From the NCBI RefSeq assembly GCF_003667275.1, contig NZ_RCNV01000003.1, positions 1 through 64,000 on the forward strand: 64,000 nt of DNA, written 5' to 3'. This DNA is from Mesonia aquimarina. GTDB taxonomy: Bacteria > Bacteroidota > Bacteroidia > Flavobacteriales > Flavobacteriaceae. Shown here piece after piece: positions 54,817-63,210 of this stretch. The position numbers and the translations under genes are program-made. Position 1 is the first letter of the stretch. Every line of letters begins with the position of its first letter. The notes under the pieces were generated by a model. It was not told where the DNA came from. It searched no databases and saw only the letters and a list, made by a program, of their open reading frames with translations.

Positions 54817-56238
54817 TTAGGGTAACAAAACACTTTTTAAACCGTGTAAAATTCCATTAGTCGCTTGTCCATTTAAAGGAGAAATTTTAGCAGATCGACT
54901 ATTCATATCAACTAAGGTGGAATCTGATGCATTTAATTGTACTGTAGCACCTAAACTTTCTAAACTTGTATTGGTGAAATTATCACTAATTAAACTAGTT
55001 TCTTTTATGATGTGCAGATTTAAAATATTGGTTAAACTATCTTGTGGAATAGTGGCTAAATCTGCCGTTTGATTATCTGGATATAATTCCAATAAAAGTT
55101 CTTCAAACGCATTATCATCAGGACCAAAAACAGTGTATGGAGCTTCAGTAGCACCTATATCTTCTTCACTTAACCGATCTATATAATTCTGCATGGCTTG
55201 ATCATCTCTATTAAGTGCTTCTGTAAAAGTATTCATATTTGAATTAGCACCTATAAAAGTTGCTAAACTTGGTAATTCAACTATATTATCTGTTACATGA
55301 ATTACGCCATTTATCGCTACAATATCAGGAATTACAACTTGTGCAGATCCATTAACAATTAAACCTAATTGTGTATTAAAATATGCATCAATAGGATTAT
55401 CATTTCCGGTATAATTTTCTGTTGCTTGCGTTGCGCCGAAACCGGTTTCAAAATCGGTTGAAATTTGCAAACCTTCCAAAAAATGATTGCGATAAATATT
55501 ATCTAAACGATCAACATCATTCGAAGTATTCTGTAAAAAATCATCTATCGCATTTTGATTTGGCACAAAAATGCTAGTATAAGTTGATGTATCGGTTAAA
55601 ATAGTTTCAAAATCAGTGGTGATATCAGCTTCTGTAATAGCATTATAAAAAGTGGTCAGATTTTCGTCGGCAAGCAAAAATGTTTTTAAATTAGGTTGTT
55701 TTAGTACTTTATCAATTTCATGAAAAACACCATTATCAACTTCAATATCGGCATTGGTTATTTTTGTTTCACCGTTAAAAATAGGCTCATCTATAGCGTC
55801 AACAAATAGACTCATATTTATGGTTACACTATCATTTACCGGAACGGTAGCTAAAGTTTTTAAATAACCAGTAGAAAAATTATCCTTAAAATTTAAACTT
55901 TCTAAAAGATGATTAGAAACCAATTGTAATGCTTGTTCTTGAGACATATCGCCAATACTATCAAACTGGGTTTCTTGCAAGAAAACTTCCATAGCGGTAT
56001 TTGGTGGCGCAAAAAAAGTATAGGTCCCGGCATTACCATTTAGTCGTCCATTTAAACCTGCCTGATCTACCGCTTGAGCAAATAATGAATATTGGTCATT
56101 ATTATTTAAATAATCAACAATAGAGTTAGTTCCTTCAATTACATTCCCATTATCATCATCGTCAGAACATGCCAAAAAAACAAAAAGCGGTAAGATTATT
56201 GCCAGAAAAGTTATGCGTTTTAAAATAAATTTCATCAT
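54817..56238 (-). CDS. Fasciclin (FAS1) domain lipoprotein
   Basis: The 473-residue protein has a lipoprotein signal (LPLFVFLACSDDDD, lipidated Cys near residue 24), followed by acidic residues that in Bacteroidota resemble a surface-export signal. Three FAS1 domains follow, each with the TxFxPxxxA pattern: TYTFFAPPNTAMEVFL, TYTSIFVPNQNAIDDFL and PYTVFGPDDNAFEELL. Each ends with an NGVIH/NGVFH/NGILH strand. FAS1 proteins act in cell adhesion. It sits alone between two genes on the outer envelope theme. Confidence 0.93.
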   Translation of the reverse strand: MMKFILKRITFLAIILPLFVFLACSDDDDNGNVIEGTNSIVDYLNNNDQYSLFAQAVDQAGLNGRLNGNAGTYTFFAPPNTAMEVFLQETQFDSIGDMSQEQALQLVSNHLLESLNFKDNFSTGYLKTLATVPVNDSVTINMSLFVDAIDEPIFNGETKITNADIEVDNGVFHEIDKVLKQPNLKTFLLADENLTTFYNAITEADITTDFETILTDTSTYTSIFVPNQNAIDDFLQNTSNDVDRLDNIYRNHFLEGLQISTDFETGFGATQATENYTGNDNPIDAYFNTQLGLIVNGSAQVVIPDIVAINGVIHVTDNIVELPSLATFIGANSNMNTFTEALNRDDQAMQNYIDRLSEEDIGATEAPYTVFGPDDNAFEELLLELYPDNQTADLATIPQDSLTNILNLHIIKETSLISDNFTNTSLESLGATVQLNASDSTLVDMNSRSAKISPLNGQATNGILHGLKSVLLP

Positions 56239-56295
56239 TTAGTGTTTTATTTGCTAAAATAAAGCTTAAATCAACAGATTAAAAAATTAAACTCC

Positions 56296-56973
56296 ATGTT
56301 TCTACAAAAACTAAACGGCTTCTTTTTATTATTTATTTTAATCACTTCGGCTAGTTTTTCTCAAACTGAAAAAACCAATCAGTTTGATAATCAAGGAAAA
56401 CGCCACGGAAAATGGATGAAAAAATATGAAGGCACAGATCAAATTCGCTACGAAGGTGAATTTAAACACGGACAAGAAATAGGAACTTTTAAGTTTTATA
56501 AGCCAAAAAGTAAAGATCAACCTACAGCTACCAAAACATATTTTTCTGATAAAGAAGGTATACTTGTAAAATTTTTTACTAAAAAAGGAGAACTCGTAAG
56601 TGAAGGAATGATGGAAAATAAAAAACGAGAAGGAACTTGGAAATATTACTTTAAAGATGGCGAGTTGATGATGAAAGAAACCTATAATAAAGACAAGCTA
56701 AACGGTTGGAAAATTGTTTATTTCCCAAATGGAGAAATAACAGAAAAAAAAGCTTTTAAAAATGGCGTTGCTCATGGTGAAAATTTTATTTATGCAAAAA
56801 ATGGTCAACTAATTCAGTATTACAATTATAAAAACGGAAAATTAGACGGACCTACAAAAACCTATAATGCCAACGGAGAATTAATTTCTAAAGGAAATTA
56901 CTCAAAAGGAAAACGTTCAGGAGAATGGCGCTATTATAATAATGACCAACTAAAAGAAATAGAAGAATATTAG
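56296..56973 (+). CDS. YwqK-family MORN-like repeat protein, secreted
   Basis: The 225-residue protein has a signal peptide (LLFILITSASFSQ). Repeats of about 22 residues follow, with the pattern G-x-x-x-G-x-W-x-x-Y (RHGKWMKKYEG, REGTWKYYFKDGE, LNGWKIVYFPNGE, LDGPTKTYNANGE, RSGEWRYYNNDQ). Databases often call this a YwqK-family antitoxin, but no toxin gene lies near it and it is exported. Repeat beta-hairpin scaffolds of this kind are common in flavobacterial envelopes. Binding partner is unknown. Confidence 0.85.
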   Translation: MFLQKLNGFFLLFILITSASFSQTEKTNQFDNQGKRHGKWMKKYEGTDQIRYEGEFKHGQEIGTFKFYKPKSKDQPTATKTYFSDKEGILVKFFTKKGELVSEGMMENKKREGTWKYYFKDGELMMKETYNKDKLNGWKIVYFPNGEITEKKAFKNGVAHGENFIYAKNGQLIQYYNYKNGKLDGPTKTYNANGELISKGNYSKGKRSGEWRYYNNDQLKEIEEY

Positions 56974-57009
56974 AACGTAAGCAAAGGCTATAAACTGCGA
57001 CAAATTCGT

Positions 57010-57017
57010 TAATTTTG
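57010..57017 (+). promoter_or_regulatory. mnmA promoter -7 element
   Basis: TAATTTTG matches TAnnTTTG and lies 21 bp before the GTG start at 57039. It overlaps an in-frame TTG at 57015, ruling that codon out as start. Confidence 0.65.
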
Positions 57018-57038
57018 CACCTACAAAAAATTAAAGTT

Positions 57039-58232
57039 GTGAGTAAAAAACGCGTGGTTGTTGGTTTAAGTGGCGGGGTAGATTCTAGTGTGACGGCCTA
57101 TTTATTAAAAGAAAAAGGTTACGAAGTTATTGGTTTGTTTATGAAAAACTGGCACGATGACTCTGTTACTATTAGTGATGAATGCCCATGGCTAGACGAC
57201 AGCAACGATGCGATGCTTGTTGCTGATAAATTAAATATTCCCTTTCAAACAGTAGATCTAAGTGAACAATACAAGGAGCGTATTGTAGACTATATGTTTA
57301 ATGAATACGAACGTGGAAGGACTCCAAATCCAGATGTACTTTGTAATCGTGAAATTAAATTTGATGTTTTTATGAAAATTGCCCTTTCTCTGGGAGCAGA
57401 TTTTGTAGCAACGGGTCATTATTGTAGAAAAGGAATTATAGAAAAAGATGGCAAAAAAATTTATCAATTATTAGCCGGAGAAGATAAAAATAAAGATCAA
57501 TCCTATTTTTTATGTCAACTTTCTCAAGAGCAATTGTCAAAAACACTATTTCCTATTGGTGAACTTCAAAAAAGTGAAGTTAGAAAAATTGCTGCAGAAC
57601 AAAATCTAGTAACTGCTGGTAAAAAAGATTCGCAAGGACTTTGCTTTATCGGAAAAGTTAGACTTCCAGATTTTCTTCAGCAAAAACTACAACCCAAAAA
57701 AGGTGAAATTGTAGAAATTCCTGCTGAAGAAAAAATGTATTCACAAAAAGCGGAAGAATTTTCTTCAACTCAAGAAAAACTAGAACAATTAAGTCAGAAA
57801 TACAGCTATCAAAAAGAATTAGGAAAAAAAGTTGGTGTGCACAACGGAGCTCATTATTTTACAAAAGGACAACGTAAAGGCTTGGCTGTTGGCGGCACTC
57901 CCGAACCTCTTTTTGTAATTGAAACCGACGTAGAAAAAAATATTATTTACACAGGGCAAGGTAAAAACCATCCCGGACTTTTACGCCAAGGACTTTTTGT
58001 TCAGCAAGATGAAATTCATTGGGTGAGAGAAGATTTAGAGCTAGAAAACGATCAAGAATTAGAAGTCAGCGCCAGAATTCGTTACCGTCAACCTTTAGAA
58101 AAAGCTAAACTATATAAGACAGAATCCGGTTTGTACGTAATTTTTGAAAAACCACAAACTGCCATCACCGAAGGGCAATTTGTAGCTTGGTATCACGGCG
58201 AAGAATTACTAGGTTCTGGTGTAATTTCATAA
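57039..58232 (+). CDS. mnmA: tRNA 2-thiouridine(34) synthase
   Basis: The 397-residue enzyme thiolates the wobble uridine of Lys, Glu and Gln tRNAs. It starts with the P-loop [18 protein letters not shown]. The first catalytic Cys is in [12 protein letters not shown] and the second in [18 protein letters not shown] and [15 protein letters not shown] are also typical. I choose the GTG at 57039 because the upstream TTG falls inside the -7 promoter element. An insertion of about 35 residues (TEAE-like, rich in Glu and Ser) precedes the [13 protein letters not shown] motif. Confidence 0.96.
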   Translation: MSKKRVVVGLSGGVDSSVTAYLLKEKGYEVIGLFMKNWHDDSVTISDECPWLDDSNDAMLVADKLNIPFQTVDLSEQYKERIVDYMFNEYERGRTPNPDVLCNREIKFDVFMKIALSLGADFVATGHYCRKGIIEKDGKKIYQLLAGEDKNKDQSYFLCQLSQEQLSKTLFPIGELQKSEVRKIAAEQNLVTAGKKDSQGLCFIGKVRLPDFLQQKLQPKKGEIVEIPAEEKMYSQKAEEFSSTQEKLEQLSQKYSYQKELGKKVGVHNGAHYFTKGQRKGLAVGGTPEPLFVIETDVEKNIIYTGQGKNHPGLLRQGLFVQQDEIHWVREDLELENDQELEVSARIRYRQPLEKAKLYKTESGLYVIFEKPQTAITEGQFVAWYHGEELLGSGVIS

Positions 58233-58259
58233 CTTTGGTTTCAATTTAAGATCAACTTC

Positions 58260-59204
58260 ATGCAAAAAAATAGAATCACTTCTTTATTCAATATAAAATA
58301 TCCACTAATTCAAGCCGGAATGATTTGGGCCAGCGGGTGGAAATTAGCTAGTGCTGTTAGTAATTCCGGTGGTTTAGGGATTATCGGTTCAGGTTCTATG
58401 TATCCTGAAATTTTTAGAGAACACGTTCAAAAATGCAAAAAAGCTACCGATAAACCATTTGGTGTAAATGTGCCGATGTTATATCCGGATCTCGATAAAA
58501 TCATGGATATTATTATTGAAGAAGGAGTTGAAATTGTGTTTACTTCTGCGGGAAATCCAAAAACATGGACGCCAATTTTAAAAGAAAATGGAATTAAAGT
58601 TGTTCATGTTGTCAGTAGTGTAAAATTTGCCTTAAAAGCTGAAGCAGCTGGAGTAGACGCTGTGGTTGCCGAAGGTTTTGAAGCCGGCGGACATAATGGT
58701 AGGGAAGAAACAACTACATTTACTTTAATACCGATGGTAAAGGAGAAATTAAGCGTACCGCTTATTGCTGCCGGAGGTATTGCCAATGGAAATGGAATGT
58801 TAGCTGCAATGGTGTTAGGCGCCGATGCCGTACAAATTGGTAGTCGTTTTGTAGCTAGTAACGAGGCTTCTTCTCATCAAGCGTTCAAAGATTTAGTGGT
58901 AAATTCTCAAGAAGGTGATACGCAATTAACCTTAAAAGAATTGGCTCCCGTAAGAATGATTAAAAATAAATTCTTTGAAGATGTAGTAGAACTCTACAAG
59001 AAAAATCCATCTAAAGAAGAATTAATAGAATTATTAGGAAGAGCACGCGCTAAAAAAGGAATGTTTGAAGGCGATTTAGAAGAAGGCGAATTAGAAATAG
59101 GTCAAATAAGTGGACTCATCAATGAAATAAAACCCGCAGCAGAAATTGTTAACGAAATAATTTCTGATTTTGAAGCTGCAAAAAAAAGAGTTGCTGAGTT
59201 GTAG
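58260..59204 (+). CDS. Nitronate monooxygenase / FabK-like FMN oxidoreductase
   Basis: The 314-residue TIM-barrel flavoprotein begins with YPLIQAGMIWASGWKLA. It has AEGFEAGGHNG with the conserved His of the nitronate monooxygenase and FabK group, LIAAGGIANGNGMLAAMVLGADAVQIGSRF for FMN phosphate binding, and a helical C-terminal tail. It could oxidise nitronates or act as an enoyl-ACP reductase; sequence alone does not separate the two. It is 27 bp after mnmA on the same strand, so co-transcription is likely. Confidence 0.88.
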   Translation: MQKNRITSLFNIKYPLIQAGMIWASGWKLASAVSNSGGLGIIGSGSMYPEIFREHVQKCKKATDKPFGVNVPMLYPDLDKIMDIIIEEGVEIVFTSAGNPKTWTPILKENGIKVVHVVSSVKFALKAEAAGVDAVVAEGFEAGGHNGREETTTFTLIPMVKEKLSVPLIAAGGIANGNGMLAAMVLGADAVQIGSRFVASNEASSHQAFKDLVVNSQEGDTQLTLKELAPVRMIKNKFFEDVVELYKKNPSKEELIELLGRARAKKGMFEGDLEEGELEIGQISGLINEIKPAAEIVNEIISDFEAAKKRVAEL

Positions 59205-59223
59205 TTTTTTTTAATAATTAAAG

Positions 59224-59809
59224 ATGAATCGACTATTAATAACTCTTTTAATAATTCCTCTTCTGAGTTTTTCTCAAACTCATTCTAACTGGAAAAAAGG
59301 TGATTTAAAAAACTATAAAGTTTATAAAGATTTAAAAATAGCTCTTGAAAATCCAGCTAAAGTTAAAATACTAGATTTAGGAGGTAAAAATCTTAAAAAA
59401 ATACCTAAAGAAATTTCTCAATTCAAAAATCTTCGAGTTCTATTACTTGGTTGGAGACCAAAGACAGATTTAGATAGCAGTACTCATAAATTGGCAAAAA
59501 ATATTGGTTGAGGTTAATTTGCATCTGGATCGAAAAAAAGGGACTGTATTGGAATATAATTATATAAAAAAATTACCTCCTGAGCTTTTCACCCTTAGTA
59601 AACTAGAATATCTGGAACTAGATTATAATCTAATTAAAGATTTACCTGATGAATTGGCTAATATAAAAAACCTAAAGCAAATTTCGCTCTATGGTAATTC
59701 AACTATTTTCAAAAACCATAAAATCGTAGAGAATATTGAATTAAAAATGCCAAGCTGTGAGTTTCTTACTTCGGATAATTATTTAAAAAATAAAGACAAC
59801 AAAAAATAA
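59224..59809 (+). pseudogene. Leucine-rich-repeat protein, frameshifted
   Basis: Two frames cover one LRR protein. The first (59224-59511) has a signal peptide ending LLSFSQT and one LRR (VKILDLGGKNLKKIPKEISQ), and stops shortly after LAKNIG. The second (from about 59504) continues with VEVNLHLDRKKG, IKKLPPELFTLSKLEYLELD and LIKDLPDELANIKNLKQISL. The LRR spacing at the junction is too short, so a small deletion near 59500 seems to have lost bases and shifted the frame. The second frame has no convincing start. Related flavobacterial LRR proteins are secreted; role is unknown. A sequencing error is possible. Confidence 0.75.
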
Positions 59810-59856
59810 AACATTAATTTTTTAAAAGCTCTAACACAAATTCTTGAAATAAAAAT

Positions 59857-59990
59857 AAGAGGATGTCTAAAATGTCCATTTTTGTCAACCTGAACCTGAT
59901 TCAGGTTCTCATACTAATTTGTATTTCGGCAAGATGATATTCTGAAATAAACTCAGAATGACTCTTTTTAATCTTTTTAGACAGCCTCTT
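59857..59990. repeat. Nested palindromic repeat element, 134 bp
   Basis: Outer arms AAGAGGATGTCTAAAA (59857-59872) and TTTTAGACAGCCTCTT (59975-59990) are inverted copies with one mismatch. Inside lie arms 59884-59904 and 59942-59962, related to the element at 12115-12200 (GTCAACCTGAACCTGATTCAG type, ends GTCA/TGAC). It looks like a small non-coding dispersed element. It lies between convergent genes. Confidence 0.85.
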
Positions 59991-60012
59991 GATATATTTT
60001 AGTTTATTTTCA

Positions 60013-60276
60013 TTAAAATTCTGAACTTCCTAAAGAACCTAATAAAGCTGTTCCGCCGATAACGAAGAAGAAAAGAATATTTACAATAATTAAAATAAGG
60101 TAAAGTAATAACATGCCTTGTGCCCAATTTTTTCGGGTTTCGTTACCATCATTTCCAAAACCCCAAACAAGCAACATTATCAAGCCGATTAGCGGAATAC
60201 TTGCCACAAAACCATATAAAGCCCATTTTTTTGGTGTTATTTTTTTCTGAGAAGCGTAATTTTCTTGAACTTCCAT
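60013..60276 (-). CDS. Small two-helix membrane protein
   Basis: The 87-residue protein has a short charged lead (SQKKITPKKW) and two membrane helices (about 19-44 and 51-78) separated by GNDGNETRKNWAQG. The layout resembles short flavobacterial membrane proteins that share a conserved R-x-N-W-A-(Q/R)-G-x-L loop. No function is known. It stands alone, convergent with the LRR gene, and is followed by the nested palindromic repeat. Confidence 0.72.
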   Translation of the reverse strand: MEVQENYASQKKITPKKWALYGFVASIPLIGLIMLLVWGFGNDGNETRKNWAQGMLLLYLILIIVNILFFFVIGGTALLGSLGSSEF

Positions 60277-60354
60277 AAAATTTAGTTTTAGTTAGTAATA
60301 ATCTAAAATACTAAAATTTAAAGTAAAAAGAGTATCGGTTTAATTGAAGTAAAA

Positions 60355-60888
60355 TTAATCACTTAATTTTTGTTGAATTAAAAGTGACCATTTTTTTTGA
60401 GATTCCTTATTATTTCCGTGTTGTGTTTCTTTATCATATTTATTTTGAATCGCTTCACGTTCGTGTTCTATACGCTGATAGATTTTCTTCATGCGTTGTT
60501 TTATTTGGCTTATAGAACCAGAAGTATCAAAGCTTGACAATGCTTTTTCAAATTTCCGAGCTTGTAATTCAGAAATATCAAAATGTAATTGTTCGTGAGC
60601 TAATAAATATGGATTTGCTTTTCCTTTTTTTACCCAAGATTGATTTGGTAGAAAATAACTTTTTACATCAAATGAAAAATTTCTTCCATTTTCATCTTGA
60701 TTAATCGACCAAGAAAAAGTAAACCCTGAATAGGTATTGGCATGATAAGGATCTGATGGATCCGGTTGTGCTTTAAAATCTTGCCAAGTTAATTTTGTAG
60801 TTGACCAATATAATTTTTCATCATTTTCTTGAGCTTGAATTACTGTAAATCCAAACAAAAAAATTAATATGAAAAATTGTTTAATCAT
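60355..60888 (-). CDS. DUF922 family secreted putative zinc peptidase
   Basis: The 177-residue protein has a signal peptide (FFILIFLFGFTVIQAQ). It carries KLTWQDFKAQPD at the start, as in DUF922 proteins, and the zinc-peptidase-like motif LLAHEQLHFDISELQARK, with His-Glu-x-x-His and a Glu/Asp beyond. The C-terminal part is a charged helix. Periplasmic location is inferred. It overlaps the OsmC gene by 8 bp and is the last gene of the guaA-LysM-OsmC-DUF922 run. Confidence 0.85.
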   Translation of the reverse strand: MIKQFFILIFLFGFTVIQAQENDEKLYWSTTKLTWQDFKAQPDPSDPYHANTYSGFTFSWSINQDENGRNFSFDVKSYFLPNQSWVKKGKANPYLLAHEQLHFDISELQARKFEKALSSFDTSGSISQIKQRMKKIYQRIEHEREAIQNKYDKETQHGNNKESQKKWSLLIQQKLSD

Positions 60889-61288
60889 TTGGATAATTAA
60901 AATGTATTAACTTTTCAATATTAGGATGTAAACTGTAAAAGACAGGGCAAGTAACGGCGGCTTTTTCTAAAATTGCTTTTGTTTTTTTATCAAATGCATT
61001 TACAAAATTCATCTGAATTTCAATCTTAGAAATTCGTCGCGGATTAGAAGCCATTGTTTTAGTGATTTCTGCCGTAGTCCCAATGATATTAACCTTTTTT
61101 TCTTCGGCTTTAATTCCCATAATTGTGAGCATACAATTTGCTAAAGCTGTAGCAACAGTATCGGTCGGAGAAAATGCTTCTCCTTTACCATTATTATCTA
61201 TTGGGGCATCGGTAAAATAAGTAGAGTTACTTTGCAGGTGCGTATTTTCTATACGTAAATTCCCTTTGTAAATCGCTTTTGAAGTCAT
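60881..61288 (-). CDS. OsmC/Ohr family protein
   Basis: The 135-residue protein has the OsmC fold with two Cys in the expected places: one in ALANCMLTIMGIKA and one in AAVTCPVFYSLHP. FSPTDTVATALANC is the typical helix start. Such proteins reduce organic hydroperoxides or related thiol substrates. It begins directly next to the LysM gene stop and overlaps the DUF922 gene by 8 bp, so the three are translated as one unit. Confidence 0.92.
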   Translation of the reverse strand: MTSKAIYKGNLRIENTHLQSNSTYFTDAPIDNNGKGEAFSPTDTVATALANCMLTIMGIKAEEKKVNIIGTTAEITKTMASNPRRISKIEIQMNFVNAFDKKTKAILEKAAVTCPVFYSLHPNIEKLIHFNYPND

Positions 61289-63199
61289 TTAGTTTAATAC
61301 TTTTAATTCTAAATTCTTCTCGTATTGAATAAGAAAAACTGCATCATTAAAATAACCACCAATCATTTTTTTGTGATAATTAAAACGATTTTCAACATAT
61401 TCAGTTGTGCCCTCACGCTCTATAGATTCGATTAAGTTTTCTGAAGTTGCCATGCGCAGTAACAAATCATACGTAATATCAAAACCTCTTACGGCATATT
61501 TGCTCGGTGTAATTCCGTAATTAGCTACATAGTTTTTAACAAATGAATCAATAGGTTCTTTACTATATTCTGCAGCTATAGAAGCGTAAGTAAATTTTAA
61601 ATTACTTAAATATTGATTAGAAACCTCATCATCATAAGGTTCACTTTTATTTGAAGTAAATAACCTGATATCATATTCATCTACCAAAGAATTTAGATAG
61701 GAAGTTGCATTACTTATTAGCCCTAATTCATCTGATTCTAAAACGATCCAGTTTTCCTGTTCTTTAGATAAATTATTTATCAAATCTTCCCGCTGCAAAT
61801 ATTCTTTATTTTTTTGCTGAATAACCTTTGCTTCAGGAAAACGATACGAAAGTTTGTTACGTAAATACGTATGTTTCTGGTCGGTTAAAATAAGTATATT
61901 TTTTCCTTCCTTTAAACTATCAATATACGTCACTAGCGCTTTTTCCATTACAATAGAAGAAGGTCTAGTTTGAAATAAATTTTCTTCGCCTTCTAATTCT
62001 CCATTAGTTAAAGGAGATAAAACAGGAATTTTAAAAGGATTCAATTTTTTGGAAACTGCTTCTAAATTTGAACTTAATAACGGACCAATAACCGCATGAT
62101 AATTTTGAAAGTTTTCCTCCGTTAAAAGCGACTCTATATGATTTTTACTTTGTTGTGTATCAAAAAATTTAGCTTTTACCGGAATTCCTAAATGCTCTAC
62201 AGAATCTATTGCAGCAACCACTCCGCTATAAAAATCTAAAGAAATTCGTAAAATACGATCACTTTTAATCTGCTCTTTTTTATTTACACTATCTTTTTTA
62301 AACTCGTGTAAGTTAAAAGGTAACATTATTGCAATACGCTTTTCTGAAGTGTTTGTTATGTAATTCTCTAATTGAATTATACTAGTTTTTCCTACTTTCA
62401 GCGTATCACTTTCCATATAATCCGGTTTAGGGATTTTAAGTGTCATTCCTGCCTCTAAACCTTCTTTTGCTAATTGTGGATTTATTTGTTCAAGTGAATC
62501 TTTAGAAATTTGAAATTGTCTTGTTAAACTATAAAAAGTTTCTTTTGGTTTAACTTCATAAGTTAGAAAACCATCATTCTTTTCCTCCTTCTTTTCTTTT
62601 TTAGCTTTAGGGTTTTTCACATTTAATACTTGACCCGGTTTTAACGTTCCCATTTCAGGATTTAGGGCTTCAAGTTCTTCAACACTCATCCCGTATTGCT
62701 TAGCAATTCTATACTTCCCCTCTTTTGGTAGAACAATATGCTTTAAATTTTTAAAAGTAGAGTTTTGAACAGATTCATTAAAATTTACAACCTCTTTTTT
62801 ATTGAAAATAGGAATACGAATTCTGTCTCCATTTCCTAATTCTTCTTCATATAAATAAGGATTGTATTTTTTTAAATCTTCAACACTAATATTATTATCC
62901 TTAGCAATGCTGTACAAAGTCCCCTTAGCTTCTACTTCGTACTCTTTGAAACGCAACACATTAGACCCCGAAACGCCGTCTGGTGTTTCTCCATAAGGAA
63001 TCACTAAAACCGTTGCTAAAATATTTCCATTTTTAGCATCAGGATTTAGTTTGTAAATAGCAGCTTCGGTAACTTCGTATTTTTTTGCAATTTCTGCTAT
63101 TGTTTCGCCTTGTTGAACGCGATGCGTTTTATAGTTTTGAGCCAAAACAATAGTTGAAAAGAAATTTACAACTACTAAGAAAACCAATATTTTTTTCAT
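61289..63199 (-). CDS. LysM and periplasmic-binding-protein-like I protein
   Basis: The 636-residue secreted protein has a signal peptide (KKILVFLVVVNFFSTIVLAQ). Four LysM modules follow: THRVQQGETIAEIAKKYEVT (about 25-70), YEVEAKGTLYSIAKDNNIS (88-132), LPKEGKYRIAKQYGMSVEEL (157-200) and YEVKPKETFYSLTRQFQIS (213-258). The rest (about 285-620) is a type I ligand-binding fold with RIAIMLPFNLHEFKKD, AVIGPLLSSNLEAV and ITYDLLLRMA. It probably binds peptidoglycan and senses or binds a wall fragment. The pairing with guaA 11 bp upstream is common in flavobacteria, as far as I recall. Confidence 0.9.
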   Translation of the reverse strand: MKKILVFLVVVNFFSTIVLAQNYKTHRVQQGETIAEIAKKYEVTEAAIYKLNPDAKNGNILATVLVIPYGETPDGVSGSNVLRFKEYEVEAKGTLYSIAKDNNISVEDLKKYNPYLYEEELGNGDRIRIPIFNKKEVVNFNESVQNSTFKNLKHIVLPKEGKYRIAKQYGMSVEELEALNPEMGTLKPGQVLNVKNPKAKKEKKEEKNDGFLTYEVKPKETFYSLTRQFQISKDSLEQINPQLAKEGLEAGMTLKIPKPDYMESDTLKVGKTSIIQLENYITNTSEKRIAIMLPFNLHEFKKDSVNKKEQIKSDRILRISLDFYSGVVAAIDSVEHLGIPVKAKFFDTQQSKNHIESLLTEENFQNYHAVIGPLLSSNLEAVSKKLNPFKIPVLSPLTNGELEGEENLFQTRPSSIVMEKALVTYIDSLKEGKNILILTDQKHTYLRNKLSYRFPEAKVIQQKNKEYLQREDLINNLSKEQENWIVLESDELGLISNATSYLNSLVDEYDIRLFTSNKSEPYDDEVSNQYLSNLKFTYASIAAEYSKEPIDSFVKNYVANYGITPSKYAVRGFDITYDLLLRMATSENLIESIEREGTTEYVENRFNYHKKMIGGYFNDAVFLIQYEKNLELKVLN

Positions 63200-63210
63200 C
63201 TAGAATAATT

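Noticed and set aside
56296-56973. YwqK family as half of a toxin-antitoxin system
   Set aside because: The protein has a signal peptide and MORN-like repeats, and no toxin-like gene is adjacent.
57015-57038. TTG at 57015 as start of mnmA
   Set aside because: It lies inside the TAATTTTG promoter element; the GTG at 57039 gives the family start [16 protein letters not shown].
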